A stretch of 64,000 nucleotides of DNA from JBBDMC01 sp963826055. GTDB taxonomy: Bacteria > Pseudomonadota > Alphaproteobacteria > Rhizobiales > Kaistiaceae. Shown piece after piece: positions 47,093 to 57,013 of this stretch. Positions within the stretch are counted from its first letter, which is position 1, and the number at the start of each line of letters is the position of its first letter. The notes beneath the pieces were generated by a model. That model searched no databases. It was not told the origin of the DNA and worked only from the letters and a program-made list of their open reading frames with translations. Where the stretch lies: NCBI GenBank assembly GCA_963826055.1, contig CAWGVO010000012.1, positions 62,001-126,000 of the forward strand. The letters run 5' to 3'. A program made the position numbers and the translations under genes.

Positions 47093-49488
47093 TCAGGTCG
47101 CCTCCGCGCCGGCCGCACCGCCCGCGCCCCGCGCCTGCTCGCGGCGCAAGCGCAGTAGTTGCGAATAAAAGACCAGCACCCAGAAGAAGGAAGCCGAAGG
47201 GATAGACCAGCTCCTTGGGCGGCAGCCCCGTCCGCTCGATGTCGATGCCCGTGACGAAATCGCCGAAGTCGATGCCGGCCGACGCCGCCGGGCCGCCGAA
47301 GGCAGCCGAGCGCACGACCCAGCGGTTTGCCTGCTGGGCAAGCGTCAATCCGAACGGCCCCTGTATCTGCAGCCCGCCCGGCTCCGGCGTCTGCAGCGCA
47401 AACAGCTTGTAGCGGTCGCCGTAGTTGGTGTGCCGGGTGATGTGGAATTGAACGATCTGCCCCGGGGCGGGGGTGACCGTGCCGCTGGCGAAGTCTTGCG
47501 GGGCGATCGGCTCGAACGGCGGGTAGAGGCGGTCCATGAACAGGCCCGGACGGAACAGCGCCAGCACCACCAGCACCAGCGCCAGGCTCTCCCACAGCCG
47601 GTTCTTCACCAGCATCCAGTTCTGCGTCAGCGATGCGAACGACAGGATCGCCAGCAGCGACGCGACGAACACCAGCAGCCCGTACCAGACGTTATCGACA
47701 CCGATCAGCAGCAGCGTCGGGTTGAAGATGAACACCACCGGCAGGATGGCCGTGCGGATATCGTAGAGGAATGCCTGCACGCCGGTCTTGAGCGGCGACG
47801 CCCGCGAGATGGCCGATGCCGCGAATGCCGCCAGGCACACCGGCGGCGTCGAATCGGCAAGCAGGCCGAAGAAGAAGACGTAGAGGTGGACGGCGATCAG
47901 CGGGATCACCAGTCCGGCGGCACTGCCGAGCTCGACCACCACCCCGGCCATCAGCGAGGCGACGACCAGGTAGTTGGCGGTCGTCGGCAGCCCCATGCCG
48001 AGAATGATGCACAAGACCGCCGTCAGCCCGAGCAGGATGAAGACGTTGCCCGCGGCGATCGCCTCCATCACGCTGATCAGCGCGTTGGAGAGACCGGTCG
48101 ACGAAACCGCGCCGACGATGATGCCGGCGGCGGCGACCGCCACCGCGATGCCGATCATGCTGCGCGCGCCGGCGATCATGCCGTCGATGCTGTCGGCGAT
48201 CCCCTGCCACAATGCGCCAAGGACATTGCGACCGCCTGCCCGCACCTCGCGCACCAGCGGGCGCACCAGCACGATCGCGAACAGCGACAGGATCGAATAG
48301 AAGACCGAGGCCTGCGGGCTCCAGCGCCGGACGATCAGCAGATAGACGAGGATCGCCAGTGGAAAGAGGTAGAGGACGCCGCCGCGCAAGGTCCTCACCA
48401 GCGGCGGGATGTCGGCCGCCGGCAGGCCGCGCAGGCCGAGCTTCAGCGCTTCCAGATGCGAGATGTAGAAGAGCGCAATGTAGGCGATCGTCGCGGGAAT
48501 GAAGGCTGCCTTGACGACGTCGAAATAGGTGACGCCGATGAACTCGGCGATGATGAACGCCGCCGCACCCATGATCGGCGGCATCAGCTGGCCGTTGGTC
48601 GAGGCGGCAACCTCGATGGCGCCTGCCTTCACCGCCGGCATCCCGGTCTTGATCATCACGGGAATGGTGAACGTGCCGGTGGTCACCACGTTGGCGATCG
48701 ACGAGCCCGAGATCATGCCGGTCAGGCCCGAGGCGAGGATCGCCGCCTTCGCCGGGCCGCCGCGCATGCGCCCGACCAGCGCGAAGGCAAGGTCGAGGAA
48801 GAACTGGCCGGCGCCGGCCTTCTCCAGCAGCGCGCCGAAGAAGACGAACAGGAAGACGAAGCTGGTCGACACGCTGAGCGGAATGCCGAAGATCGCCTCG
48901 CCGCCCAGCCACTGGTAGCCGATCAGCCGCTGCAGCGAGACGCCCTTGTGCGAGATGACCAGCGGCATCTGCTGGCCGAAGATCGAATAGAGCAGGAAGA
49001 TCGTGCACACGATCACCAGCGGAATGCCGATCGCCCGCCGGGTCGCCTCCAGCAGCAGAAGGATGCCGAGGCCGCCGATGATCGCCTCGATGGGGATCGT
49101 CAGCGAGCCGAAGTGCCATTGAAGCAGGACGCCCTGGCGCAGGACCAGACCGTTGTAGCCGAAGAACAGGTACGACGCGCATGCCGCCGCCAGCACGGCG
49201 AAGGCGATGTCGTACCACGGGATCGGCCGGTGACGGTGAATGCGAGCGGATTGGAAAGACGAGGAAGGCCAGCGCCAGGCCGAAGGCAAGATGCACCGCC
49301 CGCGCCGGCACGTCGGTGATGATCCCCGCCGGAAAGATCCGCCCCAGCATGAACGGCAGCGGCGAGGCGATCCACATCTGGAACAGCGTCCACAGCGTGC
49401 ACAGAACGGCGATGACACGATTGAGCGTCGGCCCGGCCACCCGGCCCGACTCGAGCCGCTCCGCGGCCTCGGTGGCCGCGTCGGTCAC
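47093..49488 (-). pseudogene. TRAP transporter fused permease (DctQM, TAXI type), two frameshifts
   Basis: The membrane component of a TRAP-TAXI transporter combines small (4-helix) and large (12-helix) subunits. The GTG at 49488 follows GGCGGGGCAGC; a GTG at 49512 is possible. Blocks include ILLLLEATRRAIGIPLVI, LGGEAIFGIPLSVSTSFVFLF, ASGLTGMISGSSIANVVTTG, ASTNGQLMPPIMGAAAFI and LGMGLPTTANYLV. The frame changes at about 49243 (FPIR to RIHRHRPIPWYDIAF) and again at about 47188 (VYPFGF to WVLVFYSQLLRL). Both are cured by removing one base, giving about 797 residues. The stop abuts the Usp start and the TAXI gene lies upstream. Uptake is driven by an ion gradient. Confidence 0.87.
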
Positions 49489-49600
49489 GCTGCCCCGCCT
49501 GCGGCTCCGCACGCGCTGGCATTGGTCATATGGGCCCGCCGCAATCAGAAGGGCCGGCGCCCTCGTCAGGAGAGCGCCGGCCGCACCTCGGTCGGCCGGA

Positions 49601-50596
49601 CTACATCCAGCCCTTTTCCTTGTAGTACTTCAGCGCGCCCGGATGGATCGGCGCCGACAGCCCGTCCTTGATCATGGTGGCCGGGTCGAGGTTGGCGAAG
49701 GCCGGGTGCAGCGAGCGGAACTGGTCGAGGTTGTCGAACACCGCCTTGGTCACCTGGTAGACGACGTCATCCGGCACGTCGGCGCTGGTCACGAACGTCG
49801 CCTTGACGCCGAACGTGGTGACGTCCTCGGTGGTCGTCGAGTAGGTGCCTTTCGGGATCGTCGCCCAGGCATAGTAGTCGTGCTCAGCGACAAGCTTCTG
49901 GGCGCCCGGATCGCTCTTGAGGTCGACGATGTAGGCGCCGCATCCGTCGGTGGCGACCGCCACGCCGGCGTTGGGGAAGCCGACCGTGTAGCCGTAGGCG
50001 TCGATGTTGCCGTCGCACAGTGCGGTGGACTGCTCGGTCGAGGTTAGCTCAGTGGCAACCGCGAAGTCGGCGGTGGTCATGCCGTCAACCGCCATCAGCT
50101 CCTCGGTCGTGCCGCGCTGGCCGGAGCCGGGGTTGCCGATGTTGAAGCGCTTGCCCTTGAGGTCGGCCCACGAGTGGACGCCGGAGTCCTTGCCGGCGAT
50201 GACCTGGTACGGCTCGCTGTGAACCGAGAACACCGCCCGCAGCTTCGGGCACGACGCAACCTTGTCAGCCGCATCGCCCTTGAAGGCGTGATACTGCCAG
50301 TCGGACTGGGCGACGCCGAAGTCCAGTTCGCCGGCGCAGATCTGTCCGATGTTGTACGTCGAGCCGGCGGTCGACGGCGCCGAGCAGCGCAGGTGGTTCT
50401 GTTCCTCGCTGCGCCCCTCCGACGCGGCAGCGTTCACCAGCTGGCAGACAGAGTTTCCAACCACGAAGTAAACGCCTGTCGGCCCGCCGGTTCCGATGGT
50501 GATGTATTTGATGCTGTCCGCAGCAGCCGCCGGGCCGGCCGAGGCCAGCGCCAGAACGGCCGATGCCGCCACTGCCGTGATGATGGCTTTCTTCAT
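49601..50596 (-). CDS. TAXI-family TRAP transporter solute-binding protein
   Basis: The 331-residue protein has a Sec signal (AIITAVAASAVLALASAGPAAAA). The TAXI entry is YITIGTGGPTGVYFVVGNSVCQLVN, followed by CSAPSTAGSTYNIGQICAGELDFGVAQSD, SWADLKGKRFNIGNPGSGQRGTTEELM, and a C-terminal half ending PGALKYYKEKGWM. TAXI proteins bind glutamate, 2-oxoglutarate or other organic acids. It lies about 110 bp upstream of the fused permease on the same strand. Confidence 0.94.
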   Translation of the reverse strand: MKKAIITAVAASAVLALASAGPAAAADSIKYITIGTGGPTGVYFVVGNSVCQLVNAAASEGRSEEQNHLRCSAPSTAGSTYNIGQICAGELDFGVAQSDWQYHAFKGDAADKVASCPKLRAVFSVHSEPYQVIAGKDSGVHSWADLKGKRFNIGNPGSGQRGTTEELMAVDGMTTADFAVATELTSTEQSTALCDGNIDAYGYTVGFPNAGVAVATDGCGAYIVDLKSDPGAQKLVAEHDYYAWATIPKGTYSTTTEDVTTFGVKATFVTSADVPDDVVYQVTKAVFDNLDQFRSLHPAFANLDPATMIKDGLSAPIHPGALKYYKEKGWM

Positions 50597-50731
50597 GCTT
50601 CGTTCCTTTCTTCTCAGTCGACTGATCGAAAAGGAGCACGCGCGCCGACTGCGCCATCTGTCGCATCAGCGCTGATCGCCCTCCCGCGAAGCGGACGCCA
50701 CGTGTCGACGCCCGCTGAGCGTGGCGGCCAT

Positions 50732-51621
50732 TCAACACTCTGGAGACGCATTTGACCACCCCGGCCCGGCATTCAACGCCAGGTGGCAGCGAGCGGACCT
50801 TAGTTCCGTCGGCGTCGGCGAGCGGCCGCCCGAGAAGTCGCGCCGCGCCTACCGCAACGGCAACCAGATCGGCGTTGGTTCGTGCGACGCGCCCGTCCGG
50901 CATGGTCACGTTGTTTTCGAAGCCGACACGGACGTGACCGCCAAGGCCTGCCGCAACCGTCGCGCACGCCGCCTCCTTCGGCCCGAACGCGCACACCGCC
51001 CACGGCTCGCCGCGCAGCCCGCCGTCCGCCACGAAGGGCACGAGATCGGCGGGCGAGGCATCCGCCGGCGGCTCGTAGCGGCCAAGCACGAACAGCCGGA
51101 ACGGATGGCGCTCGGGCACCACGCCGCGCGCCACGAGATCATCGAAGCGGCGCATGTCATCGGCGTCGTAGAGAATGTATTGCGTCGCCACCGCTTCACG
51201 CCGGCACCATGCGAGAAAAGCCGCCGCGCCCGCCTCATGCTCGGCGGACGGGATTAGCTCGCGCACCGCCAGGCTGACCGCCTCCGGCTTCAGCGCCCGC
51301 ACCGCCGCCATCTGCTCTTCCGGCGTGAACCGTCCGACCGCCTCGGTCGTCACCTGCACTACCATGCGGTTGCCGACCTCGGCCCGAACGGCCGCGATCG
51401 CGGCACGATAGGCGTCGGCATCGAGCGTGTGGCGGCCGTGCTCGTCGCGGACGTGCAGGTGCAGCATGGCGGCGCCCGCCTCCAGCGCCGCCCGCGCTTC
51501 GCGTGGCAATTTCTGCCGGCGTGATCGGCAGCGCCGGGTGGTCGCGTTTGGTCTTGCGCGCTCCGTTCGGCGCCACCGCCACGATCAGCGGCGTCCACGC
51601 GACCGCCGGGACCCCCGTCAC
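50732..51621 (-). pseudogene. BKACE (DUF849, beta-keto acid cleavage) enzyme, frameshifted
   Basis: BKACE enzymes condense a beta-keto acid with acetyl-CoA and release acetoacetate plus a CoA ester. The GTG at 51621 starts WTPLIVAVAPNGARKTKRDHPALP. The frame shifts at about 51508, from ITPAEIA to REARAALEAGAAMLHLHVRDEHGRHTL. The core has QVTTEA and VRVGFENN, with zinc-type ligands in HLHVRD. Near 50812 a second one-base shift turns GRPLADA into the expected TELRSA ending, with a stop at 50732. Without it the frame would run into the TAXI gene. The two cures give 295 residues, normal for the family. The GTG overlaps the LysR stop. The 3' end is uncertain. Confidence 0.75.
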
Positions 51622-52568
51622 CGGACCACGGCCCGGCTGCGCCGCGCCGAGCGCCCGCGGCGCGACGGCGCTTGCCGCCCCCCGGCGACGACGCCGGTCA
51701 ACAGATCGACCAGCGCCTCCTGTGCCGCGCTGGCGTGGCGCTGGCGATGCCGCACCAGGGCGAATTCGCGCTCCGGCAGCGTGATCGGCACCACCTTGAG
51801 GACACCGGCGGCAAGGTCCCGCGCGACCACGTGCTCCGAAATGATGGTGGCGCCCGCACCCGCCTCCACCGCCTCGCGCACCGCTTCGTTGCTCGGCAGC
51901 ACCAGAAACACCGGCAGGTCGGCCAGCGTCATCCCCGCGCGGGCGGCGACATCGGCGAGCACCTCGCGCGTGCCGGAGCCTTCTTCCCGGATCACCCAGG
52001 GAACGGCGGTGAGATCGGGCCGGCCCGGCGCGATCTGGGGAGGCGGCCTGCGGTTGGCGCTGATGACGAGGACCAGCCGGTCGCGGTCGACCACCTGGCG
52101 CGTCAGACTGGCATCGTCGGTGGCGCCTTCGACGAGGCCGAGGTCGGCGGCTCCCTCCACCACCGAGCGTTCCACCTGGCGCGTATTGCCGATGGTGACG
52201 TCGAGCTGAATTCCGGGGTGGGCGGCATGGAATGTGGCGAGGCGCCGCGGCAGCCAGTACGTGGCGATCGTCTGGCTGGCGGCGACCGACAGCGTGCCGG
52301 TCACCAGCCCCGCCAGGTCATCGAGGATGGCCCGCGCGGCCGCGGCACGATCGAGCACCGCCCGCGCCTCGGGCAGGAACCGGCGCCCCGTATCGGTCAG
52401 TTCGATCCCGCGTCCGACGCGGTCGAACAGCACGGCGCCGGTCCGCGCCTCCAGCGCCGCCACCGCCGCCGAGGCCGCCGATTGGGTCATGCCGAGATCG
52501 GCGGCGGCCCGGGTGACGTGGGCATGATCGGCGATGGCGACGAAGATGCGAAGCTGTTCGAGCGTCAT
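51618..52568 (-). CDS. LysR-family transcriptional regulator
   Basis: The 316-residue protein begins with the winged helix MTLEQLRIFVAIADHAHVTRAAADLGMTQSAASAAVAALEART. A substrate-binding domain follows (TLSVAASQTIATYWLPRRLATF near residue 95). It resembles CysL/CbbR-type regulators in the effector domain opening. A start at 52589 would add seven residues. Its stop overlaps the BKACE start, so it heads the catabolic operon and probably controls it. It also diverges from aprM across 288 bp, so a second target there is possible. Confidence 0.92.
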   Translation of the reverse strand: MTLEQLRIFVAIADHAHVTRAAADLGMTQSAASAAVAALEARTGAVLFDRVGRGIELTDTGRRFLPEARAVLDRAAAARAILDDLAGLVTGTLSVAASQTIATYWLPRRLATFHAAHPGIQLDVTIGNTRQVERSVVEGAADLGLVEGATDDASLTRQVVDRDRLVLVISANRRPPPQIAPGRPDLTAVPWVIREEGSGTREVLADVAARAGMTLADLPVFLVLPSNEAVREAVEAGAGATIISEHVVARDLAAGVLKVVPITLPEREFALVRHRQRHASAAQEALVDLLTGVVAGGRQAPSRRGRSARRSRAVVR

Positions 52569-52602
52569 GAGTTCAACATACATTATCACTCAAAATGACA
52601 AA

Positions 52603-52613
52603 AACAATTTGTT
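52603..52613. promoter_or_regulatory. AT-rich palindrome AACAATTTGTT in the lysR-aprM divergent region
   Basis: An 11-base perfect palindrome lies 35 bp upstream of the LysR start in the only AT-rich part of the 288 bp spacer between lysR and aprM. LysR regulators often bind such sites near their own promoter. The rest of the spacer (52614-52856) is GC-rich, holds no convincing gene, and would carry the apr promoter and leader. Confidence 0.35.
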
Positions 52614-52856
52614 GGATTGATTGATCGACCTGCGACATGTTGCCCGCAAGCATAAAGAAAGCCGCTTCATGGACACTGCCAACGGGCGGTTTGCGGGCAG
52701 GATCGCCGTCGCCTTGCGTCACGCCGTTTCCTGGTTGCAACATCGCGTTCGCCGCGACGACTACCGGCCGGAGCGGCACTATATGCGGGGACCCGGCCCG
52801 AAGAGCGGCTGCAAGGGCGCTCGTGCGAGCGGGTCGCATAGGGGGGAAGTCAGCTC

Positions 52857-53675
52857 GTGATCACAAGCAGTCCATTCGCCGCGCTGACGGCGTCGATACC
52901 GCCCGCCGCCATCCAGGTGTACGTGGCCGTCATGATATTGCTGGTCATCGGTGGCACGCTCTTCGACGTCGTGCACAAGAAGAGCGCCCGGTATTTCTTC
53001 GAGAACTGGCGGCGCACCAGGACGAGGGGGCGGAAGGTTGGCAGCGGCGAAATGGTGTCGCTGGCCGTACAGACCGTCGCCGTCGACGTTCTGACGTCGG
53101 GCGAATTCTGCAACCAGCGCCGCCGCATCGCCCACCTCCTCGGCATGTACGGCTTCGTGATCTACGTCGTCACGACCGTGATCCTGGTCTTCGCCTACCC
53201 GACCCCCGCCACTCCTGCGCCCGCCATCATTCCGCTGCTGTGGTACCTCGGCGCCCTCATGGTCTGCGTCGGCGGCTACTGGTTCTGGTTCTTCATCCGC
53301 GTCGACGTTGCCTCGGAGGGCAACCCGCCGTTCCGTCTGGTTCAGGCGGACCTGTTCGTCGTCTCGCTGGTGCTGAGCGCGACCCTTGGCATCCTGTGGG
53401 CCCTCACCCAGTGGAGCGTCCTCCTCGTCCTCTACCTCATCGCCAGCACGGTGCTTTTCGGGGCGGTGCCGTGGTCCAAGTTCGCCCACATGTTCTTCAA
53501 GCCGGCGGCGGCCTTCGAGAAAAGAGTGTCCAAGGCCAACGGTACGGCCGCGAACCTGCCGACCCAGAGCCGCGACGATCCCGAACAACAGAAAAGACAC
53601 TCCATGGAACTGTTGCGAGACGCTCCGATGCGAATGGGGCTGGGCATCAAGCGCGAAGCGCCCCGTCACTACTGA
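52857..53675 (+). CDS. aprM: APS reductase-associated membrane protein AprM
   Basis: AprM is thought to link cytoplasmic AprBA to the quinone pool in sulfur oxidisers that lack QmoABC. The GTG at 52857 has GGGGGGAAG upstream. The 272-residue protein has about five hydrophobic segments (near residues 17-37, 90-115, 120-145, 165-190 and 195-215) and a hydrophilic C-terminus. Histidines in RRRIAHLLGMYGF and SKFAHMFFKP resemble heme-ligand positions of QmoC/NarI-like proteins. It precedes aprB by 41 bp in the order aprM-aprB-aprA typical of alphaproteobacterial and other lineage II oxidisers. Confidence 0.88.
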   Translation: MITSSPFAALTASIPPAAIQVYVAVMILLVIGGTLFDVVHKKSARYFFENWRRTRTRGRKVGSGEMVSLAVQTVAVDVLTSGEFCNQRRRIAHLLGMYGFVIYVVTTVILVFAYPTPATPAPAIIPLLWYLGALMVCVGGYWFWFFIRVDVASEGNPPFRLVQADLFVVSLVLSATLGILWALTQWSVLLVLYLIASTVLFGAVPWSKFAHMFFKPAAAFEKRVSKANGTAANLPTQSRDDPEQQKRHSMELLRDAPMRMGLGIKREAPRHY

Positions 53676-53716
53676 GAACCGGTCCGCAAAGTCCCAACGG
53701 GTAAGGGAGCCGCCTG

Positions 53717-54196
53717 ATGCCTACCTTCGTCTACATGACGCGCTGCGACGGCTGCGGACACTGCGTCGACATCTGTCCGTCGGACATCATGCACATCGAT
53801 AAGACGTATCGTCGCGCCTACAACATCGAACCGAACATGTGCTGGGAGTGCTACTCCTGCGTCAAGGCGTGTCCGCAGCACGCGATCGATGTGCGCGGCT
53901 ACGCCGACTTCGCGCCGCTCGGCCACAGCGTTCGCGTCGACCGCGACGAAGAGAAGGGCACGATCGCCTGGAAGATCATCTTCCGCAACGGCACCGAAAA
54001 GAATTTCCTCTCGCCCATCACCACCAAGCCCTGGGGCCAGGCGATCCCGAAGCTCGCGGAGGTTCCCGGGCCCAGCCAGGACATGCGCGACGGGCAGCTT
54101 CTCTACAACGAGCCGAAGTACATCCGCATGGATGACGGCGGCCTGCGTACGCTCGAGTCCGCCGGCCTCAAGATGAAGAAAGGCGTGTACTACTGA
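53717..54196 (+). CDS. aprB: Adenylylsulfate reductase beta subunit
   Basis: AprB is the electron-transfer subunit. The 159-residue protein carries two [4Fe-4S] motifs: CDGCGHCVDIC (residues 10-20) and CWECYSCVKAC near residues 42-53. A C-terminal segment (KAGVYY-like KMKKGVYY end) wraps AprA in known structures. The start follows GTAAGGGAGCCGCCTG. The stop TGA shares a base with the aprA ATG. Confidence 0.97.
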   Translation: MPTFVYMTRCDGCGHCVDICPSDIMHIDKTYRRAYNIEPNMCWECYSCVKACPQHAIDVRGYADFAPLGHSVRVDRDEEKGTIAWKIIFRNGTEKNFLSPITTKPWGQAIPKLAEVPGPSQDMRDGQLLYNEPKYIRMDDGGLRTLESAGLKMKKGVYY

Positions 54197-56064
54197 TGGC
54201 CTACAAGACGGTCGTCGAGGACGGCATCGATATCCTGATCGTCGGCTCGGGCCTCGGCGGCAGCGGTGCTGCCTGGGAGGCCAGGTTCTGGGGCCAGGAC
54301 AAGAAGATCGTCATTGCCGAGAAGGCCAACATCGATCGCTCCGGCGCGGTCGCCCAGGGCCTTTACGCCATCAACTGCTACATGGGCACCCGCTGGGGAG
54401 AGAATAACCCGGAGGACCATGTCCGCTACGCTCGTATCGACCTGATGGGGCTGGTGCGGGAAGACCTGCTGTTCGACATGGCCCGTCACGTCGACTCCAC
54501 CGTGCATCAGTTCGAGGAGTGGGGCCTGCCCATCATGAAGAACCCGAAAACCGGGACCTACCTTCGTGAAGGGCGATGGCAGATCATGATTCACGGCGAG
54601 TCGTACAAGCCGATCGTCGCCGAGGCCGCCAAGAAGTCGGCCGACAAGGTCTTCAACCGCATCTGCGTCACCCACCTGCTGATGGACGACGCGAAGGAGA
54701 ACCGGGTTGCCGGTGCCGTCGGCTTCAACGTCCGCACCGGCAACTACCACGTCTTCAAGTCCAAGACCGTGATCTGCGGCGCCGGCGGCGCTTCCAACAT
54801 CTTCAAGCCGCGTTCGGTCGGCGAAGGTTCGGGCCGTACCTGGTACGCGCCCTGGTCGTCCGGGTCCGCCTACGGGCTGATGATCGATGCCGGCGCCAAG
54901 ATGACCCAGATGGAAAACCGCATCGTGCTGGCGCGGTTCAAGGACGGTTATGGCCCGGTCGGCGCCTACTTCCTGCATCTGAAGACCTACACCCAGAACG
55001 GCCTCGGCGAAGAGTACGAGTCCAAATGGTTCCCCGAACTGCAGAAGATGGTCGGCAAGGAATATCTCGATCCGGAAGCCTCGCACCTGACCCACCGGCC
55101 GATCCCGACCTGCTTGCGTAACCACGCATTGATCAGCGAGGTGAACGCCGGCCGCGGTCCCATTCAAATGGTGACCATGCAGGCCTTCCAGGATCCGCAT
55201 CTGGAAGAAGTCGGCTGGGAAAACTTTCTCGGCATGACCATCGGCCAGGCGGTCCTGTGGGCGGCCACCGACGTGGATCCCAAGTACGAGAATCCCGAAC
55301 TGACCACGTCCGAACCCTACGTCATGGGCTCGCACGCGACCTGCTCGGGCGCCTGGTGCTCGGGCCCCGAGGATGTTTCCCCGCCCGAGTATTTCTGGGG
55401 CTACAACCGCATGACGTCGATCGAAGGCCTGTTCGGCGCCGGTGACGCGGTCGGCGGCACGCCGCACGCCTTCTCGTCCGGTTCGTTCACCGAAGGCCGT
55501 CTCGCCGCCAAGGCCGCCTGCAAATATATCGACGACGGCAAGGCTGAAGGCATCGTCGTCTCGGAGGAGCAGATCAACCGCCGCCGGAAAGAGATATACA
55601 AGCCGCTGGAGCACTACGAGGTCTACCGCAATGAGATCGTGGCGGGCGACGTCAATCCCCACTACATCAATCCCAGGCAGGGTCTCGACCGCCTGCAGAA
55701 GCTGATGGACGAGTATTGTGGCGGGGTGACCGTCAACTACATGACCAACGAGAAGCTCCTGAACATCGGCCTCAAGAAGCTCAAGGTCATGGAGGAGGAC
55801 CTCGAGAGCCTCGCCGCCAAGGATATTCACGAGCTGCTGCGGGCTTGGGAGCTGAAGCACCGTCATCGCACCGCGGAGTGCGTCACCCAGCACACGCTGT
55901 TCCGCAAGGAGACCCGTTGGCCGGGCTACTATTATCGCGGCGACGCCATGAAGGTGGACGACGAGAACTGGCACGTGCTGACGGTTTCCCGTCGCGATCC
56001 TGAAACCGGCGAGTACACCATGGAGAAGGCGCCCTGTTACCACCTCGTCGGGGCGGACGAGTAG
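54196..56064 (+). CDS. aprA: Adenylylsulfate reductase alpha subunit
   Basis: AprA is the FAD subunit that interconverts APS with sulfite plus AMP. The 622-residue protein has the dinucleotide fold DILIVGSGLGGSGAAWEARFW. Further FAD and substrate blocks are RSGAVAQGLYAINCYMGT, GAGGASNIFKPRSVGEG, WYAPWSSGSAYGLMIDAGAK and GSHATCSGAWCSGPED. It is coupled to aprB by overlapping stop and start. With no dsr or qmo genes visible but aprM and sat present, oxidation of sulfite to sulfate is the likely direction. Confidence 0.97.
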   Translation: MAYKTVVEDGIDILIVGSGLGGSGAAWEARFWGQDKKIVIAEKANIDRSGAVAQGLYAINCYMGTRWGENNPEDHVRYARIDLMGLVREDLLFDMARHVDSTVHQFEEWGLPIMKNPKTGTYLREGRWQIMIHGESYKPIVAEAAKKSADKVFNRICVTHLLMDDAKENRVAGAVGFNVRTGNYHVFKSKTVICGAGGASNIFKPRSVGEGSGRTWYAPWSSGSAYGLMIDAGAKMTQMENRIVLARFKDGYGPVGAYFLHLKTYTQNGLGEEYESKWFPELQKMVGKEYLDPEASHLTHRPIPTCLRNHALISEVNAGRGPIQMVTMQAFQDPHLEEVGWENFLGMTIGQAVLWAATDVDPKYENPELTTSEPYVMGSHATCSGAWCSGPEDVSPPEYFWGYNRMTSIEGLFGAGDAVGGTPHAFSSGSFTEGRLAAKAACKYIDDGKAEGIVVSEEQINRRRKEIYKPLEHYEVYRNEIVAGDVNPHYINPRQGLDRLQKLMDEYCGGVTVNYMTNEKLLNIGLKKLKVMEEDLESLAAKDIHELLRAWELKHRHRTAECVTQHTLFRKETRWPGYYYRGDAMKVDDENWHVLTVSRRDPETGEYTMEKAPCYHLVGADE

Positions 56065-56088
56065 CAACCACCCCGGGCCGGGCCGCGC

Positions 56089-56439
56089 GTGAACATCATT
56101 GAAAGAACCGACGAAGATATCCGGGCCGTAGCCGATCCCCTGTGGCGCGACCTCGTGAAGAGTTCCAACGAAGGCAAGTACGGCGAGTTCGTCAGGAATT
56201 TCTCCAGCTCCCTGTCGCTCGCCATGAATGAGATCGAGTTCGGCCACCAGTTCGCCAACAGCAAGCTGGTCAGGAATTTGTCCGAGGACGCCGACTATCT
56301 CGGCATCATCCGCCGCGGCGAACACGTGACGGTTCTTTACCGGCAGCGGAGCACCGAGACGCCGGGCGAATGGCTCGGCAGGCTTGTTCTCGGCTATGAA
56401 GACGGCGAGGTCAGGATTTTCGGTGCGTCCATCTTCTGA
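56089..56439 (+). CDS. Small protein of apr cluster, unknown (possible NTF2-like fold)
   Basis: From a GTG at 56089, 24 bp after aprA, the frame gives 116 residues. It has no signal peptide or membrane helix. The layout, a helical first half (RTDEDIRAVADPLWRDLVKSSNEGKYGEF) then strands (YLGIIRRGEHVTVLYRQRS, GEWLGRLVLGYEDGEVRIFGASIF), recalls NTF2/SnoaL-like cone proteins. That is inference from pattern only. Tight spacing places it in the apr operon. It could assist AprBA assembly or substrate handling. Confidence 0.7.
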   Translation: MNIIERTDEDIRAVADPLWRDLVKSSNEGKYGEFVRNFSSSLSLAMNEIEFGHQFANSKLVRNLSEDADYLGIIRRGEHVTVLYRQRSTETPGEWLGRLVLGYEDGEVRIFGASIF

Positions 56440-56459
56440 TCGTTTGGTTCGGATGCGAC

Positions 56460-56969
56460 ATGACTGAGACCATCCAGGACGGCAAGTTTGTCGAGTTGAC
56501 CTACAAGGTGACCGACAGGAAATCGGGCCATGTCCTCACCACGGTCGAGTTCCCGCTGGGCTATGTTCACGGACACAACGAAATCCTGGCGCCCTTCGTC
56601 CACGCGCAGCTCGAGGGCAAGGCCGCCGGCCACGTCATCGAGGTGCCGATCGACGGCAACCGGATTTTCGGCCCCCGGGACGAGTCGCTGGTCTTCACCG
56701 ACCGCATCGAGAACGTTCCCGAGGAATATCGGCAGGTCGGCACCGCCATCCTCATGGAGAACGACAAGGGCCAGACCCGCAGCTTCGTCGTCACGCGGGT
56801 CGACGACAGGACGCTGACCGTCGACGGCAACAATCCGCTTTGCGGCAGGGAGGTTGTTTTCACCCTCGACATCCTGAGCGTGCGCGAAGCGACCGACGAA
56901 GAAATAAGATCCGGCGGCGCACCCGGCGCGCAGGCCGATGTCGACCCCTCCCGTTTGCGACCGATTTGA
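56460..56969 (+). CDS. SlyD-like FKBP-type peptidyl-prolyl isomerase
   Basis: The 169-residue protein has the FKBP strands ELTYKVTDRKSGHVL, PLGYVHGHNEILAPFVHAQLEGKAAG (the SlyD-type LVHGHG-like turn) and the end VDGNNPLCGREVVFTLDILSVREATDEEI, typical of SlyD with an insert-in-flap domain. It lacks a His-rich metal tail. SlyD proteins speed prolyl isomerisation and chaperone cofactor-bearing proteins. It lies 21 bp after the small unknown gene and is part of the apr-sat cluster, so a role in folding AprBA or Sat is plausible. Confidence 0.87.
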   Translation: MTETIQDGKFVELTYKVTDRKSGHVLTTVEFPLGYVHGHNEILAPFVHAQLEGKAAGHVIEVPIDGNRIFGPRDESLVFTDRIENVPEEYRQVGTAILMENDKGQTRSFVVTRVDDRTLTVDGNNPLCGREVVFTLDILSVREATDEEIRSGGAPGAQADVDPSRLRPI

Positions 56970-57013
56970 GACCTGCCCTTTCGATCCCGCCTTCACGACA
57001 AAGGTGACCTGCC

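Noticed and set aside
52621..52860. A 79-codon frame upstream of aprM
   Set aside because: It is rich in Arg and His, has no ribosome-binding site and no family similarity; it is better read as the apr leader region.
54190..56325. Antisense reading frame of 711 codons opposite aprA
   Set aside because: A shadow of aprA with no conserved domain.
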